A DNA stretch of 64,000 nucleotides, from contig NZ_CP178621.1 of NCBI RefSeq assembly GCF_047302465.1, positions 3,286,001-3,350,000 on the forward strand, read 5' to 3'. The first letter of the stretch is position 1. Each line of letters begins with the position of its first letter. Source of the DNA: JACMRP01 sp047302465 (lineage in GTDB: Bacteria > Bdellovibrionota > Bdellovibrionia > Bdellovibrionales > Bdellovibrionaceae). Positions 44,550 through 53,826 of the stretch are shown piece after piece. A model generated the notes under the pieces. It saw nothing but the letters and a program-made list of their open reading frames with translations, was not told where the DNA came from and made no database searches. The translations under genes and the position numbers were made by a program.

Positions 44550-45059
44550 CTAGTCAATGATGTGTTTTGGTTGAAGCAACCACAAAAGTTTCGCAGTTCC
44601 GGGCGCTAGATTTTTAAAACTGCTGATTTCCAGACACAAAACGCCGCTTTTTTTAAGCTCCAGTAAAGGCTCGACCTGATCCGCCATCAGATAACTGGCT
44701 AGAATGCCTAAGTGTGGCTCGTGGCCGACAGCCAAAATTCTTTTGTGCTCGTCTCCATGAGACCGCAGCCAACGTTTAAACGCATGCGGCGGACTTGAAG
44801 GCACTAGTTCAGGAGCTTCAATCACTTTTTTATCAATGAAAATTTGTGATGCGATCTCGGCAGTTTGCCGAGCACGAGTAAATGGACTTGAAACAATCAA
44901 ATCCAATTCATCGATCCAATCACGCAGCTGCATGCAGACTTTTTGCGTGCGTTTGCGCCCTTTCAAAGTCAAAGGACGCAAATGATCCTCAGGGCTTTTT
45001 TTGGCAAACTCTTCACGATCTTCCGCAAGACCATGTCTCATCAAAATCAATTCCATCAT
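44550..45059 (-). CDS. sixA: Phosphohistidine phosphatase SixA
   Basis: A 169-residue histidine-phosphatase-fold protein. The catalytic R-H-G is at 8-10 (L-M-R-H-G-L-A-E), the second arginine is in S-S-P-F-T-R-A-R-Q-T-A, and the second histidine in V-G-H-E-P-H-L. SixA removes phosphate from histidine of phosphorelay proteins. It starts six bases after ppk1 ends, on the same strand. The first or second ATG could serve; the AAGG site suits the second slightly better. Confidence 0.88.
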   Translation of the reverse strand: MMELILMRHGLAEDREEFAKKSPEDHLRPLTLKGRKRTQKVCMQLRDWIDELDLIVSSPFTRARQTAEIASQIFIDKKVIEAPELVPSSPPHAFKRWLRSHGDEHKRILAVGHEPHLGILASYLMADQVEPLLELKKSGVLCLEISSFKNLAPGTAKLLWLLQPKHIID

Positions 45060-45065
45060 GCCGCC

Positions 45066-47243
45066 TTAAGAGTCACTACTAGAAGCACTCTCTTCAATAT
45101 TCTTCACACGCTGCTTCGTCAGTTGCATCAAAACTTGTTGAACACCAACTTCATTGGATGCTTTTCTTTGAGTATAGTCCCCGTCTGCGGTCATCTGCCA
45201 GGTCTGACGTTGATCTTTCAATGACAATTGCAGGATCTCCCAGATTTTTTCCTTCAAGCCTCTGTCTAAGATCGGCACAATCGCTTCTACTCGTGCGTGT
45301 AGATTGCGATACATCCAATCCGCCGAACCCATATAGAAATCCCCATCTAAGGGATCCTGAGCACCATTACGGAAATAAAAAATACGCGAGTGTTCTAAGA
45401 ATCTGCCAATGATCGAAGTCACACGCACGCGATCACTGAGGCCCGGCACACGCGGTCGCATACAGCAAAATCCGCGCACGATCAAATCGACTTCGGTGCC
45501 TTTTTGCGACGCCTGATACAGTGACATCGCAATGTCGTTTTCTTCCATGTTGTTAAATTTTGCAATGATCTGCGACGGTCTGCCGGCTTTGGCATGCTCG
45601 CCCTCTCTTTCGATCATCGCTTTGAAACGCGGGAACATATTCACTGGCGCTACTAACAATTTATCATAGGAGTTTTTCAAAGAACGGCCTGTCAGATAAT
45701 GGAAGAACTCAACGACTTCGTTGGTGATTTCTTCTCGCGCCGTCAAAAGCCCTAAGTCAGTATAAAAGCGTGAGGTCGTCACGTTGTAGTTTCCAGTTCC
45801 AATGTGACAATAACAGCGTAAACCTTCTGCTTCTTGACGTACAACCAACGAAGTTTTTGCGTGAGTTTTCAATCCCACAACTCCGTACACGACGTGAACA
45901 CCGGCGTTCTCAAGCTCTTGGGCCCAATAGATATTTCGTTCTTCATCAAAACGCGCTTTGAGTTCAACCAAGCATACAACTTGCTTGCCGGCTTCCGCAG
46001 CACGAATAAGGGATTTAATAAACGGCGAATTGTCTCCGGTACGATACAAAGTCATTTTAATCGCTAAGACTTTGGGATCTTCAGAGGCAAAACGAATAAA
46101 TTTTTCGACCGTCGACGAGAAACTTTCATACGGATGATGCAACAAATGATCTTGAGCCTTGATTGCACTAAAGAAGCCGCTCGCATCCTCGACCGTCAGT
46201 GCCGGTGGCACCAAAGGAGTCCACGGCTCATACTTGAGTTTTGGCAGATCCAAATCATAGATCATATTCAAGTCGGTGTAATCGAGTTCGCCACGAAGTT
46301 CGTAAATATATTCTTCCGCAAGTTCAAGCTCGCTCATCAAGAACTCAATCATCCATGGATCAGGATTTGGTCCGTGTTCAAGACGTACCACCTCTGCAAA
46401 ACGACGCTGACGAAGTTCTTCTTCGATCGTCTCCAATAAATCTTCGGTATCTTCCTGATCGTGTTCGGAATCTGCATTACGAGTCAGACGAAATGCCATG
46501 GCTCCGATGACTTGCATCGATGGGAACAAATCCGCCAGATTTTCACGAATCACTTCGACAAGACTGACAAAGCGATAGGTGACAGCCTCGGGATTCACGC
46601 GAATCCACTGTGGCAAAACTTTCGGAATTTTTACGCGAGCAAAAAGTTTTTCATCACGCTCGGGATGTTTCAAAGTCACACCCAACGACGTCGACAGATT
46701 CGAAATGAACGGAAACGGATGCCCCGGGTCCACCGACAATGGAGTCAAAACGGGAAAGACATTTCTCTGATAGTATTTTTTAACAAGTTCTTTTTCTTTG
46801 GCAGTTAGGTCGGCCCACTTCAAAAGAAAAATACTGTTCTCTGCCAAAGCAGGCTTTAGGTTTTTCTCGAAACAACGATCTTGCTCTTGAACCGTTGGGA
46901 TCACGATTTGTCGAATCGTCGCCAATTGCTGCGACGGAGTCTGCCCGTCGGCACTTTTTGGGGAAATGCCATAAGCCACTTGGCGCTTCAAACCACCAAC
47001 TCGCTTCATGAAAAATTCATCCATGTTCGAAGACGAGATACTTAAAAAACGCAGGCGCTCTAACAGCGGATTTCTAGCGTCTTCAGCCTCGGTCAAAACG
47101 CGGCGGTTAAAGTGAAGCCAGCCAACCTCGCGGTTGGTGAAAAGCTTTTCAGAAGACAAAGGGTGTTCAACGACCTTCGGTTTTCTCGTGCTGCGCTTTT
47201 TACTGGTAGTTTTTTTGCTGCTGGAAGGCTTTGGGCCGATCAT
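45066..47243 (-). CDS. ppk1: Polyphosphate kinase 1
   Basis: A 725-residue PPK1 that makes polyphosphate from ATP. Seen: L-F-T-N-R-E-V-G-W-L-H-F-N-R-R-V-L at the N-terminus, the first active-site H in L-K-T-H-A-K, the second in H-I-G-T-G-N-Y-N, and arginines in F-A-S-E-D-P-K-V-L-A-I-K-M-T-L-Y-R-T. The N-terminal extension (residues 1-25) is unusually lysine/serine-rich. Start at ATG 47243, with GAGG eight bases upstream; the GTG at 47252 has none. Precedes sixA; with ppx and phoU it sets the polyphosphate level. Confidence 0.96.
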   Translation of the reverse strand: MIGPKPSSSKKTTSKKRSTRKPKVVEHPLSSEKLFTNREVGWLHFNRRVLTEAEDARNPLLERLRFLSISSSNMDEFFMKRVGGLKRQVAYGISPKSADGQTPSQQLATIRQIVIPTVQEQDRCFEKNLKPALAENSIFLLKWADLTAKEKELVKKYYQRNVFPVLTPLSVDPGHPFPFISNLSTSLGVTLKHPERDEKLFARVKIPKVLPQWIRVNPEAVTYRFVSLVEVIRENLADLFPSMQVIGAMAFRLTRNADSEHDQEDTEDLLETIEEELRQRRFAEVVRLEHGPNPDPWMIEFLMSELELAEEYIYELRGELDYTDLNMIYDLDLPKLKYEPWTPLVPPALTVEDASGFFSAIKAQDHLLHHPYESFSSTVEKFIRFASEDPKVLAIKMTLYRTGDNSPFIKSLIRAAEAGKQVVCLVELKARFDEERNIYWAQELENAGVHVVYGVVGLKTHAKTSLVVRQEAEGLRCYCHIGTGNYNVTTSRFYTDLGLLTAREEITNEVVEFFHYLTGRSLKNSYDKLLVAPVNMFPRFKAMIEREGEHAKAGRPSQIIAKFNNMEENDIAMSLYQASQKGTEVDLIVRGFCCMRPRVPGLSDRVRVTSIIGRFLEHSRIFYFRNGAQDPLDGDFYMGSADWMYRNLHARVEAIVPILDRGLKEKIWEILQLSLKDQRQTWQMTADGDYTQRKASNEVGVQQVLMQLTKQRVKNIEESASSSDS

Positions 47244-47311
47244 CCTTGACACCTCGTTGGGTTATTTCACAATAAAGCCACTTATTTGGCAATAGAGCCT
47301 AGGACCTGGAA

Positions 47312-48301
47312 ATGCTAAACACACCGCGCGAACACAATCTTATTCAAAAACTAAAAAAACTCGTCAGCCGACATCATTCAAACACGCTGGTACCCCTCGG
47401 AGATGACGCGTTCGTGTTCAAAAACTTCACAGAAAACACTGTCGTCGCCCAAGATATGATGATCGAAGATGTGCATTTCAAAACAAGCTACTTTAGCCCA
47501 ACCGATTTGGGCTACAAGGCTTTAGCCGTCAATCTCAGCGATCTTGCGGCCATGGGGGCACTTCCCCATTTTGCCCAAGTCTCACTGGGTCTTCCTAAAG
47601 ATGTTTCTGAAGATTGGATCCTGAGCTTTTACTCCGGAATGCTGGATCTGGCCGATCAATATCAAATGGAAATTGTTGGTGGCGATCTGTGCCGCAGCCC
47701 AGGTCCAGTCATTGTAGATGTCAGCGTCATTGGCGAAGTCAAAGACGCTTTCACAAGAAACGGCGTTCAAGATGGAGACTGGCTTGCTGTCACGGGACCT
47801 TTGGGACTTTCCCATACGGGGCGATTGGCCTTGGAGAAAGAACTCTACATTTACGCCGAAGCTATGCAAAAACACCTGCGTCCCAAACCACGCTTGGATG
47901 TCGTGCAAATTTTGAAACAACATCAAGTGACTCCACAGACCGTGCATGGACTGATGGATTGCAGTGATGGGTTGATCAACGATCTTTTGCACCTGACCCG
48001 TCGTGGGGTGCTCGGGGTTGAATTGAATGTTCCTGAAATTCCTATCGACAGCGACACTCTCGGAATGGCCGCAAGCCTTCAGCAAAAAGCCTTAGATTGG
48101 GCCCTCTGGGGCGGAGAAGATTATGAGCTTCTTCTCGCCTTCCCTAAAAACAAAAAGGACGAACTCAAATATATCTTCGAATCCGCAGACCTTGATTTAT
48201 TTTTTATTGGCCAATTTAACGACACTGGCAAAATAACACTGAAAAACCAACAAGGGGAAATCGAAGAAATAACCGAGTTCAAGGGTTGGAGCCACTTTTG
48301 A
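47312..48301 (+). CDS. thiL: Thiamine-monophosphate kinase
   Basis: A 329-residue ATP-dependent kinase making thiamine diphosphate. Seen: G-D-D-A-F-V near residue 30, V-A-Q-D-M-M-I-E-D-V-H-F, N-L-S-D-L-A-A-M-G-A at about 75, G-G-D-L-C-R-S near 125, L-M-D-C-S-D-G-L and G-G-E-D-Y-E-L-L-L. Full length. An AGGA site lies seven bases upstream. It diverges from ppk1, 68 bases between the starts. Confidence 0.94.
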   Translation: MLNTPREHNLIQKLKKLVSRHHSNTLVPLGDDAFVFKNFTENTVVAQDMMIEDVHFKTSYFSPTDLGYKALAVNLSDLAAMGALPHFAQVSLGLPKDVSEDWILSFYSGMLDLADQYQMEIVGGDLCRSPGPVIVDVSVIGEVKDAFTRNGVQDGDWLAVTGPLGLSHTGRLALEKELYIYAEAMQKHLRPKPRLDVVQILKQHQVTPQTVHGLMDCSDGLINDLLHLTRRGVLGVELNVPEIPIDSDTLGMAASLQQKALDWALWGGEDYELLLAFPKNKKDELKYIFESADLDLFFIGQFNDTGKITLKNQQGEIEEITEFKGWSHF

Positions 48302-48380
48302 CCGTCTCAAAATAAGATTGGGCTCAGCTGGACTTTCTTTTACTTAGGTCTTGCTCTGAACATTCCGATAAAATGAGGGT

Positions 48381-48914
48381 ATGAATCAAAGTCTTGCTCG
48401 ATATCACGCCCGCTCGCCAAGATACATCCTTAACACCGATGACGATTCCCTCATTAGAGTTGCGGGACCTCGCCAAGTTCCTTGGGAAGAAGGCACCGAA
48501 ATCAAAAATGTTTCTTTGACCGGCTTGGCGTTTGTGGCACCGGAAGACCTCTGCCCGATTTTAGGTGAAATTGTAAAAATCCAATTCCAACCTCCCGGAG
48601 CTAAGCAGTTGGCAAGTTATGCCATTGTGACCCGCTTGGATCCGCTCGAAGATGGAAAAATTTTAGTGGGCCTGCATTTTTATAAAATGGAAATGGGGCA
48701 CCGCGTGGCTTTGGCGCAAGGCCTTGCCCGCAAACTCAAGGAAATATCAGACCGCGAAAAGATCCTGCATCTTCAGGAAGGGACTCGCTTTTCTTTAACC
48801 AATTTTCCACAATGGTTCCTGATGGCTAACTTCTTTGTCCTTTGGGTCCTTGTCATGCACCTTTTAGCTCAAGAAAATTGGCTGCAAAACTTCAAGGCTT
48901 GGCTGGGCTTCTAG
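48381..48914 (+). CDS. PilZ-domain protein with C-terminal membrane segment
   Basis: A 177-residue protein. The PilZ domain (about 7-120) has R-S-P-R near residue 13 and N-V-S-L-T-G-L-A-F at about 50-58, the N-x-S-x-x-G motif that binds cyclic di-GMP. A membrane helix (148-166) lies near the C-terminus. It may report the messenger to a membrane complex. A GAGGG site precedes the ATG. Confidence 0.82.
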   Translation: MNQSLARYHARSPRYILNTDDDSLIRVAGPRQVPWEEGTEIKNVSLTGLAFVAPEDLCPILGEIVKIQFQPPGAKQLASYAIVTRLDPLEDGKILVGLHFYKMEMGHRVALAQGLARKLKEISDREKILHLQEGTRFSLTNFPQWFLMANFFVLWVLVMHLLAQENWLQNFKAWLGF

Positions 48915-49053
48915 AGCAATTATAGAAGCCTTTGAGGCTCACATTTTTCTCAGTTTCTTTGCATTTCCGCTCTCTCAATTCTGAAAGTAAAACAAGTGTT
49001 TATGGCAAGTTTTCACACTTCGCTTTCCGCAAAGCTTTGATCCCCTTGAAGAG

Positions 49054-49082
49054 TTGACATTGCCTAGGGGCGGGTCTATCTG
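49054..49082 (+). promoter_or_regulatory. Candidate promoter of the envelope cassette
   Basis: TTGACA (49054-49059) and TATCTG (49077-49082) are 17 bases apart, about 42 bases before the lipoprotein start. The -35 is perfect and the -10 only fair. Confidence 0.45.
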
Positions 49083-49123
49083 TTTTGAGCACTTTGATGT
49101 CTCGTCTGAACAGAGGATCTGCT

Positions 49124-50527
49124 ATGAAAAAAAGCGCTCTTGGCCCCCTTTTTCTGCTTGTCGCAACCAACCTCATTTTAGGCTGCGCTCCTTCAAATAA
49201 AGTTGTGCAACTTAAGGACCCTAGCAAGCCCGAGCAAGTAGATGGCAACGGCAATTCCCAAAAGCCAGAACCAACTCCAGACACTTCACCGACTCCGGCA
49301 GAACCTGGAGATGGTGGCGATCCAGTGCCAACGCCTCCTGCAATCCCTACTCCGACGCCAATTCCAGATGTTTCTCGCGTGGCTCGTATTATGTGCGAAA
49401 GCCAACCTTACGATGGCCGTGCCTTCAATACTCTTCGCGCTGATGTTTTCAGCAGTTACATCATGCCGACGATCACTCCTTACGTGAACGGTCGTTATGT
49501 TTTGCGCGTAAAATCACCTGTGCCTTTGCAAAGCAATGGTCGCGAAGGTTTTGTAGTGATGCGTGCACAAGAAGACGAGTTCAGTCCATGGAAGATCTAT
49601 AAATCCTCGGCAAACCTTCTGACTCAAAAAGCGGACCTACAAGTTCTTTCGAATTTTGAAGGCCCTGTTTACGGATCTTTGCATCCTTACCTGGATGTTT
49701 ACAGAAATTTGAAAATGGAAGCTCAGTTTTTAACTGCCAACTTCAAACGTAGTGCTTACGTTTATCCAAACGACAAAGGCACTTACATTTGGGAGAACAT
49801 GAAAGGCAGCCGCATTGTTTTGCCTTTCAATGCGTCTGAGTCTTTCAGTCCGTTCTTTGTGGGTGCAGATGATTACGTACGTTTTGATCAGCTTTCTGCA
49901 ACTGGCGGAGCGTTGACTCAAAAGTTTTATAACTTCGATACAAAATCAACTATCAGCTTGCCAGCTCCGATCGATTCTAAAGATTCGCAACTCTTTGGTT
50001 ATGTGAATGCGGCGAAGACCACAATCTTCTGGGTAGAAGGTCGTGCTGATGGCGCTTGGAAAATCCGTTCTATCGGACTTCGCGCAGGCTCGAAGGCTGT
50101 GACTATCACGACACTGCCTGGCAACCCGCGCAGCGTGGTTCTGCCAATGGTGTTCTTAGATCACGGCGAAACTGTTCTAGCATTTTCTGAAGAAGAATCT
50201 GTGCGCGATACCCGTGGGCAAGCTTCTATAGTGACAGCGACCCTTCACTTGGTTACTGCCAGCGCAAAACAGTTAAAAGTTCTTAACACACAGAGTATTC
50301 CATACGGTGATGACTTCAAGATGTATGCAAAACCAGGATCACCCGAAGGAATTTTGCGCAATCTTTTCTTGGAACCTATTTCTGGAAAACTATATGCGTC
50401 GAATATTCCCAAAGGCGGACTTATCAGCTTTGATCTGAAGAACAAGTCCTGGGGAATTCATGCCATGTATGAAAGTGTCTTTGGATGTTTAAACCCACAA
50501 TGGGGACTCGAGGTACCACGTGACTAA
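49124..50527 (+). CDS. Lipoprotein with Pro/Thr linker and beta-propeller-like body
   Basis: A 467-residue lipoprotein (lipobox L-G-C near residue 20), followed by a Pro/Thr/Glu-rich linker (about 35-80) and a long beta-rich region, probably a propeller or similar, with repeats of Y-V / N-F motifs. No family recognised. The ATG at 49124 has an AGAGGA site; the frame is open upstream. It overlaps the next gene by eight bases. First of four envelope genes on one strand. Confidence 0.75.
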   Translation: MKKSALGPLFLLVATNLILGCAPSNKVVQLKDPSKPEQVDGNGNSQKPEPTPDTSPTPAEPGDGGDPVPTPPAIPTPTPIPDVSRVARIMCESQPYDGRAFNTLRADVFSSYIMPTITPYVNGRYVLRVKSPVPLQSNGREGFVVMRAQEDEFSPWKIYKSSANLLTQKADLQVLSNFEGPVYGSLHPYLDVYRNLKMEAQFLTANFKRSAYVYPNDKGTYIWENMKGSRIVLPFNASESFSPFFVGADDYVRFDQLSATGGALTQKFYNFDTKSTISLPAPIDSKDSQLFGYVNAAKTTIFWVEGRADGAWKIRSIGLRAGSKAVTITTLPGNPRSVVLPMVFLDHGETVLAFSEEESVRDTRGQASIVTATLHLVTASAKQLKVLNTQSIPYGDDFKMYAKPGSPEGILRNLFLEPISGKLYASNIPKGGLISFDLKNKSWGIHAMYESVFGCLNPQWGLEVPRD

Positions 50528-51329
50528 ATATTTTGTTTCAACATTTGTATTGCTCACTAGCATCAGCTTGATGGCGGCTCCGAAAGCACGTAAAGCCACA
50601 ACTCCTGCTGCGGCACCCGAAGTTTCTGTTCGCGAAGAAGCGTTGAAAGAAAACGCACACCTTGATCAAAAAGCTTATAAGAAAGCTATTCAAGCTTCTG
50701 AAGCTCAGCAAGCCAATGTTTCTAGCTTCTTGAAGTTGCAAGATCCAACTCCGGAACTGCGTAACCGTCCTTGGCTTTGGACATTCGCTTTCAAAATGCA
50801 AAACATGCAACCTATGGGTACAGGTTCTGTTTCCAATCTGACTTTTGATTTGGAAAGCTACGGACCAAGCATGATGCCTTCATTTGAATTTGGTTTCTTG
50901 GTGAATGCTATCGATGCAAAATACGTAAGCTGGTCGACGGGCCTTTCTGCGCATGCAGGTTACATGTCGCAATCAACGGACCTAGTGACTCCGGGCGGAT
51001 TCAAATACGAAGACACTCGCCTAACGACAACGTTGGTAAGTGCTGTATGGAGCCATCGTTTTAAACCTACGAAAACTCCGAAATTCAGTGTTTTGATCAA
51101 TCCAGAATATGGCTTTGTGAACTACACACAAACCAATGTGGAATCGACTTTGGCAAACTTCTCTCAACAAAACAATTATTGGGGACTTGGCCTTGGGGCT
51201 GAATACTCTTTCACTCGTAAGTGGGCTGTCCTTGCTCAGTATGCTTACCGTGATGCGAGCGAAAAAGCAGCCGTCAGCTCAGGTCTGCAAAAAGATAACT
51301 TTGAAATTGGAACACAGGTCACATGGTAA
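50520..51329 (+). CDS. Outer-membrane beta-barrel protein
   Basis: A 269-residue exported protein: signal peptide about 1-17 (S-L-M-A), a charged helical part (about 20-80), then an eight- to ten-stranded barrel with a final aromatic strand E-I-G-T-Q-V-T-W. It starts at GTG inside the end of the previous gene and overlaps the TolC-like gene by seven bases. Probably works with the TolC-like channel; role unknown. Confidence 0.72.
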   Translation: MTKYFVSTFVLLTSISLMAAPKARKATTPAAAPEVSVREEALKENAHLDQKAYKKAIQASEAQQANVSSFLKLQDPTPELRNRPWLWTFAFKMQNMQPMGTGSVSNLTFDLESYGPSMMPSFEFGFLVNAIDAKYVSWSTGLSAHAGYMSQSTDLVTPGGFKYEDTRLTTTLVSAVWSHRFKPTKTPKFSVLINPEYGFVNYTQTNVESTLANFSQQNNYWGLGLGAEYSFTRKWAVLAQYAYRDASEKAAVSSGLQKDNFEIGTQVTW

Positions 51330-52777
51330 GACGTTTACTTCTCCTTTTACTCTTGTCTTCTCAAGTCCAGGCCGCGCCTGCTGACTTGACCTGCAAGCCG
51401 AACATCACTTTGTCGCAAAAGGATGTCGCCGAGCTTATTTTGAAGCAAGGCCGTCGTACGCAGGAAATCAATCTCCAGTACCAACAATTACGTCTCTCTG
51501 TCGCTCAATCTTTGGCGGCTTATCAGTGGAATTTAACAGCATCAACGGGTTATCTGTTTGATAAATCCGTGGGCTTGCAATCTTCCACATTCGATAAGAC
51601 TGAAAACTTAGTGTCCCAAGTACTGCTCTCAAAAAGTTTTACGACAGGAACTACTGCCAGCGTCGAGTACAAAAGATCTTCCTTCAAAGGGGATCCTAAC
51701 GCGAACACCGGCGGAACTCCACGTACTGTGGCAACGCAAGATTTGTTAGGTCTGAATATTTATCAAAACATTTGGGCGAACTTCTTTGGTATCGCGGATC
51801 GTGGCGAAACAGATGCTGCTGAATTAAACTATAAATCTACGGCTATCTTAAGAACCAATGAACTTGAAAACACGGTTCTAGATGCTATCCGCGCTTTCTG
51901 GACGGCCTACGTTTCTGAGCAAAACTTCAAAGAGGCTGTTGCTTCTCGTGATCGTTCTAAGAAGTTGATGGACGCAGTGAAAAAGAAAAGCGGCTTTGGT
52001 TACGCGAACCCTGGAGAACTTTCCCAAGCTCAAGCAGAATATGAAGTCCGTGTTCAAGATGTAAAAACATTCTCGACTGCGTATTTGCGCGATCTTGACA
52101 CTCTAAATACGCTGCTGACTCTTCCAGTGAATTGCGATGTGAAGTTCTCGGTTTCTAACGTGATTCCAACATTGCCACAGCTTCCAGAAAAGTCTGTGCA
52201 AGACTTGCGTATCATCCGTTCTGAAAAGTTGCGTGTGCAAGCAGCTGAGCGTGCTTATGATGCTGCAAAATCGCGAGATGCACCGACATTGCAATTAGTT
52301 GGCAAAATCTACAGCTATGGCGTTGAAGACGACGGTAGCGGCGCTTACAGCGACATGGTCTCTGGCGCTCATCCGCAGTACTATGCAGGCCTTCAATTCC
52401 AATACTTGTTTGGCGTGGATTTACTCAGTGAAACCCGTTTGAACCGAAAGTATGCCAAAGAATTGGAAGAGGTCCGCTTGTCCCGCGTGACTCAAGAGTC
52501 CGAGGACTTGCAAGCGCAAGCACAACGACGCGTGCAAACAACTTACTCGGCGGTACTTAGCGCCGTGGAAGAAAAGAAGTTCCGTGAAAAAGCACTGCAA
52601 GAACTTACTCGCAGCTTCAACCAAGGCCGCACTGACATCAATATTTATATCGATGCTATGAACAAGTACTCTGCTTCGGAAATTCGACACAGCCTCGCGA
52701 TCGGAAATTATCAAACTGCATTGAATGAATGGGCGGCGACTCGCGATGAACTTATCCCAGACGCTCAGGAGGAATAA
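51323..52777 (+). CDS. TolC-family outer-membrane channel
   Basis: A 484-residue exported protein: signal peptide 1-18 (ending V-Q-A) and the alpha-helical/beta-strand pattern of TolC outer-membrane efflux proteins, with two helical halves (about 25-240 and 270-480), A-L-N-E-W near the end and long coiled-coil regions. Normal family length. It would form a trimeric export duct, but no membrane-fusion or inner-membrane pump gene lies next to it. Overlaps the beta-barrel gene by seven bases. Confidence 0.86.
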   Translation: MVRRLLLLLLLSSQVQAAPADLTCKPNITLSQKDVAELILKQGRRTQEINLQYQQLRLSVAQSLAAYQWNLTASTGYLFDKSVGLQSSTFDKTENLVSQVLLSKSFTTGTTASVEYKRSSFKGDPNANTGGTPRTVATQDLLGLNIYQNIWANFFGIADRGETDAAELNYKSTAILRTNELENTVLDAIRAFWTAYVSEQNFKEAVASRDRSKKLMDAVKKKSGFGYANPGELSQAQAEYEVRVQDVKTFSTAYLRDLDTLNTLLTLPVNCDVKFSVSNVIPTLPQLPEKSVQDLRIIRSEKLRVQAAERAYDAAKSRDAPTLQLVGKIYSYGVEDDGSGAYSDMVSGAHPQYYAGLQFQYLFGVDLLSETRLNRKYAKELEEVRLSRVTQESEDLQAQAQRRVQTTYSAVLSAVEEKKFREKALQELTRSFNQGRTDINIYIDAMNKYSASEIRHSLAIGNYQTALNEWAATRDELIPDAQEE

Positions 52778-52778
52778 T

Positions 52779-53666
52779 ATGAAAGCTCTCAGATACCTCT
52801 TCTTAACTCTTATGACTTTGTCTTTAGCCGCTTGTGCTTTTGACAAAAACAGCAATACCGATGTTCAGCGTGAGCTAGAAGACAACGCCGCTCTTGAAGC
52901 AAAGTTTGCGCGTGTCACCGGCAAATACGTCGGTACTATCAACACCGGTGCTGAACCACAGCAAGTGGAGCTTTCTTTTTATCCTTACTATAAAAAGATC
53001 GGTCAAAACTCTAATGGCGAAGATAAGTACAAGCCAGAACTCAGAGCACGTTACCGCTTGCTAAACACTGTGGTTCAGGATGTTATTCTGAGCGTTGGCT
53101 ACTATGAGCAAGTGAACAAACTTGTTATGACAACGCTGAACGAAAATGCTCCGACTGTGATTAGCATCAATGGCGAAATCATGGGGACCTCGATCACTGC
53201 GGATGTCGCAAAGAACAATGTACCATTCGGAACTTTGAATGCGGAACTTGCTAGCCGTCAATACTCAGCCCCAAGCCCAAATGATGGCGCGGAATACAAC
53301 GATAGACTTCGTAAGCTCTACGACACCATCAAAGGAACTTACGCTGGTAAAGTGACTCCATCTCCGCGCGAAGGAGCACCTTTCGAAATCTCCGTAAGAC
53401 TTACTTACGTAGACCGCCAGAGTCCTGGCTCTGCAGCATTGGCTCCGGTTCTGGAAGCTTACTATCGTCGCGTGGACGACAGAGATCGCAGCAAAGAAGC
53501 GAAACTCGTTGTGACTTACATTCCAGAAACTAATCAAATTAGTATGGATGCTGGTGGTACTGGAGAAGTTTCCATCGTTGGTGATATTCGCCAAAATGTA
53601 ATTCGTGGTACGTACTCAGGTTTCCGCGGTCTTGAGGGCGGCGTTTACCTAAAAAAGACTCGCTAG
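52779..53666 (+). CDS. Lipoprotein with two beta-rich repeats, unknown
   Basis: A 295-residue lipoprotein (lipobox L-A-A-C-A at about residue 20). Two related halves each begin with a G-x-Y-x-G pattern (G-K-Y-V-G-T at about 48 and G-T-Y-A-G-K at about 184), and a third G-T-Y-S-G appears near the end, suggesting duplicated beta-barrel units. No family recognised. A perfect AGGAGG site precedes the ATG, one base after the TolC-like stop. Last gene of the cassette, followed by a terminator. Confidence 0.75.
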   Translation: MKALRYLFLTLMTLSLAACAFDKNSNTDVQRELEDNAALEAKFARVTGKYVGTINTGAEPQQVELSFYPYYKKIGQNSNGEDKYKPELRARYRLLNTVVQDVILSVGYYEQVNKLVMTTLNENAPTVISINGEIMGTSITADVAKNNVPFGTLNAELASRQYSAPSPNDGAEYNDRLRKLYDTIKGTYAGKVTPSPREGAPFEISVRLTYVDRQSPGSAALAPVLEAYYRRVDDRDRSKEAKLVVTYIPETNQISMDAGGTGEVSIVGDIRQNVIRGTYSGFRGLEGGVYLKKTR

Positions 53667-53699
53667 ATAATCTCTAGTCAGCTGATTCCCTAAATTGTT

Positions 53700-53728
53700 G
53701 CCGTCTCATTTCGAGACGGCTTTTTTTT
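53700..53728 (+). terminator. Intrinsic terminator after the envelope cassette
   Basis: An eight-base-pair stem (53700-53707 with 53713-53720), five-base loop and eight T. Confidence 0.93.
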
Positions 53729-53826
53729 ACCCAAACGATCCCAAGTCCCACCAATTCGTCGCCGCAGAAATGGCCATGGCACCCCCCTTGCCTTAGATAT
53801 TTCCAGAAGATTCTAAGGAGATACCT

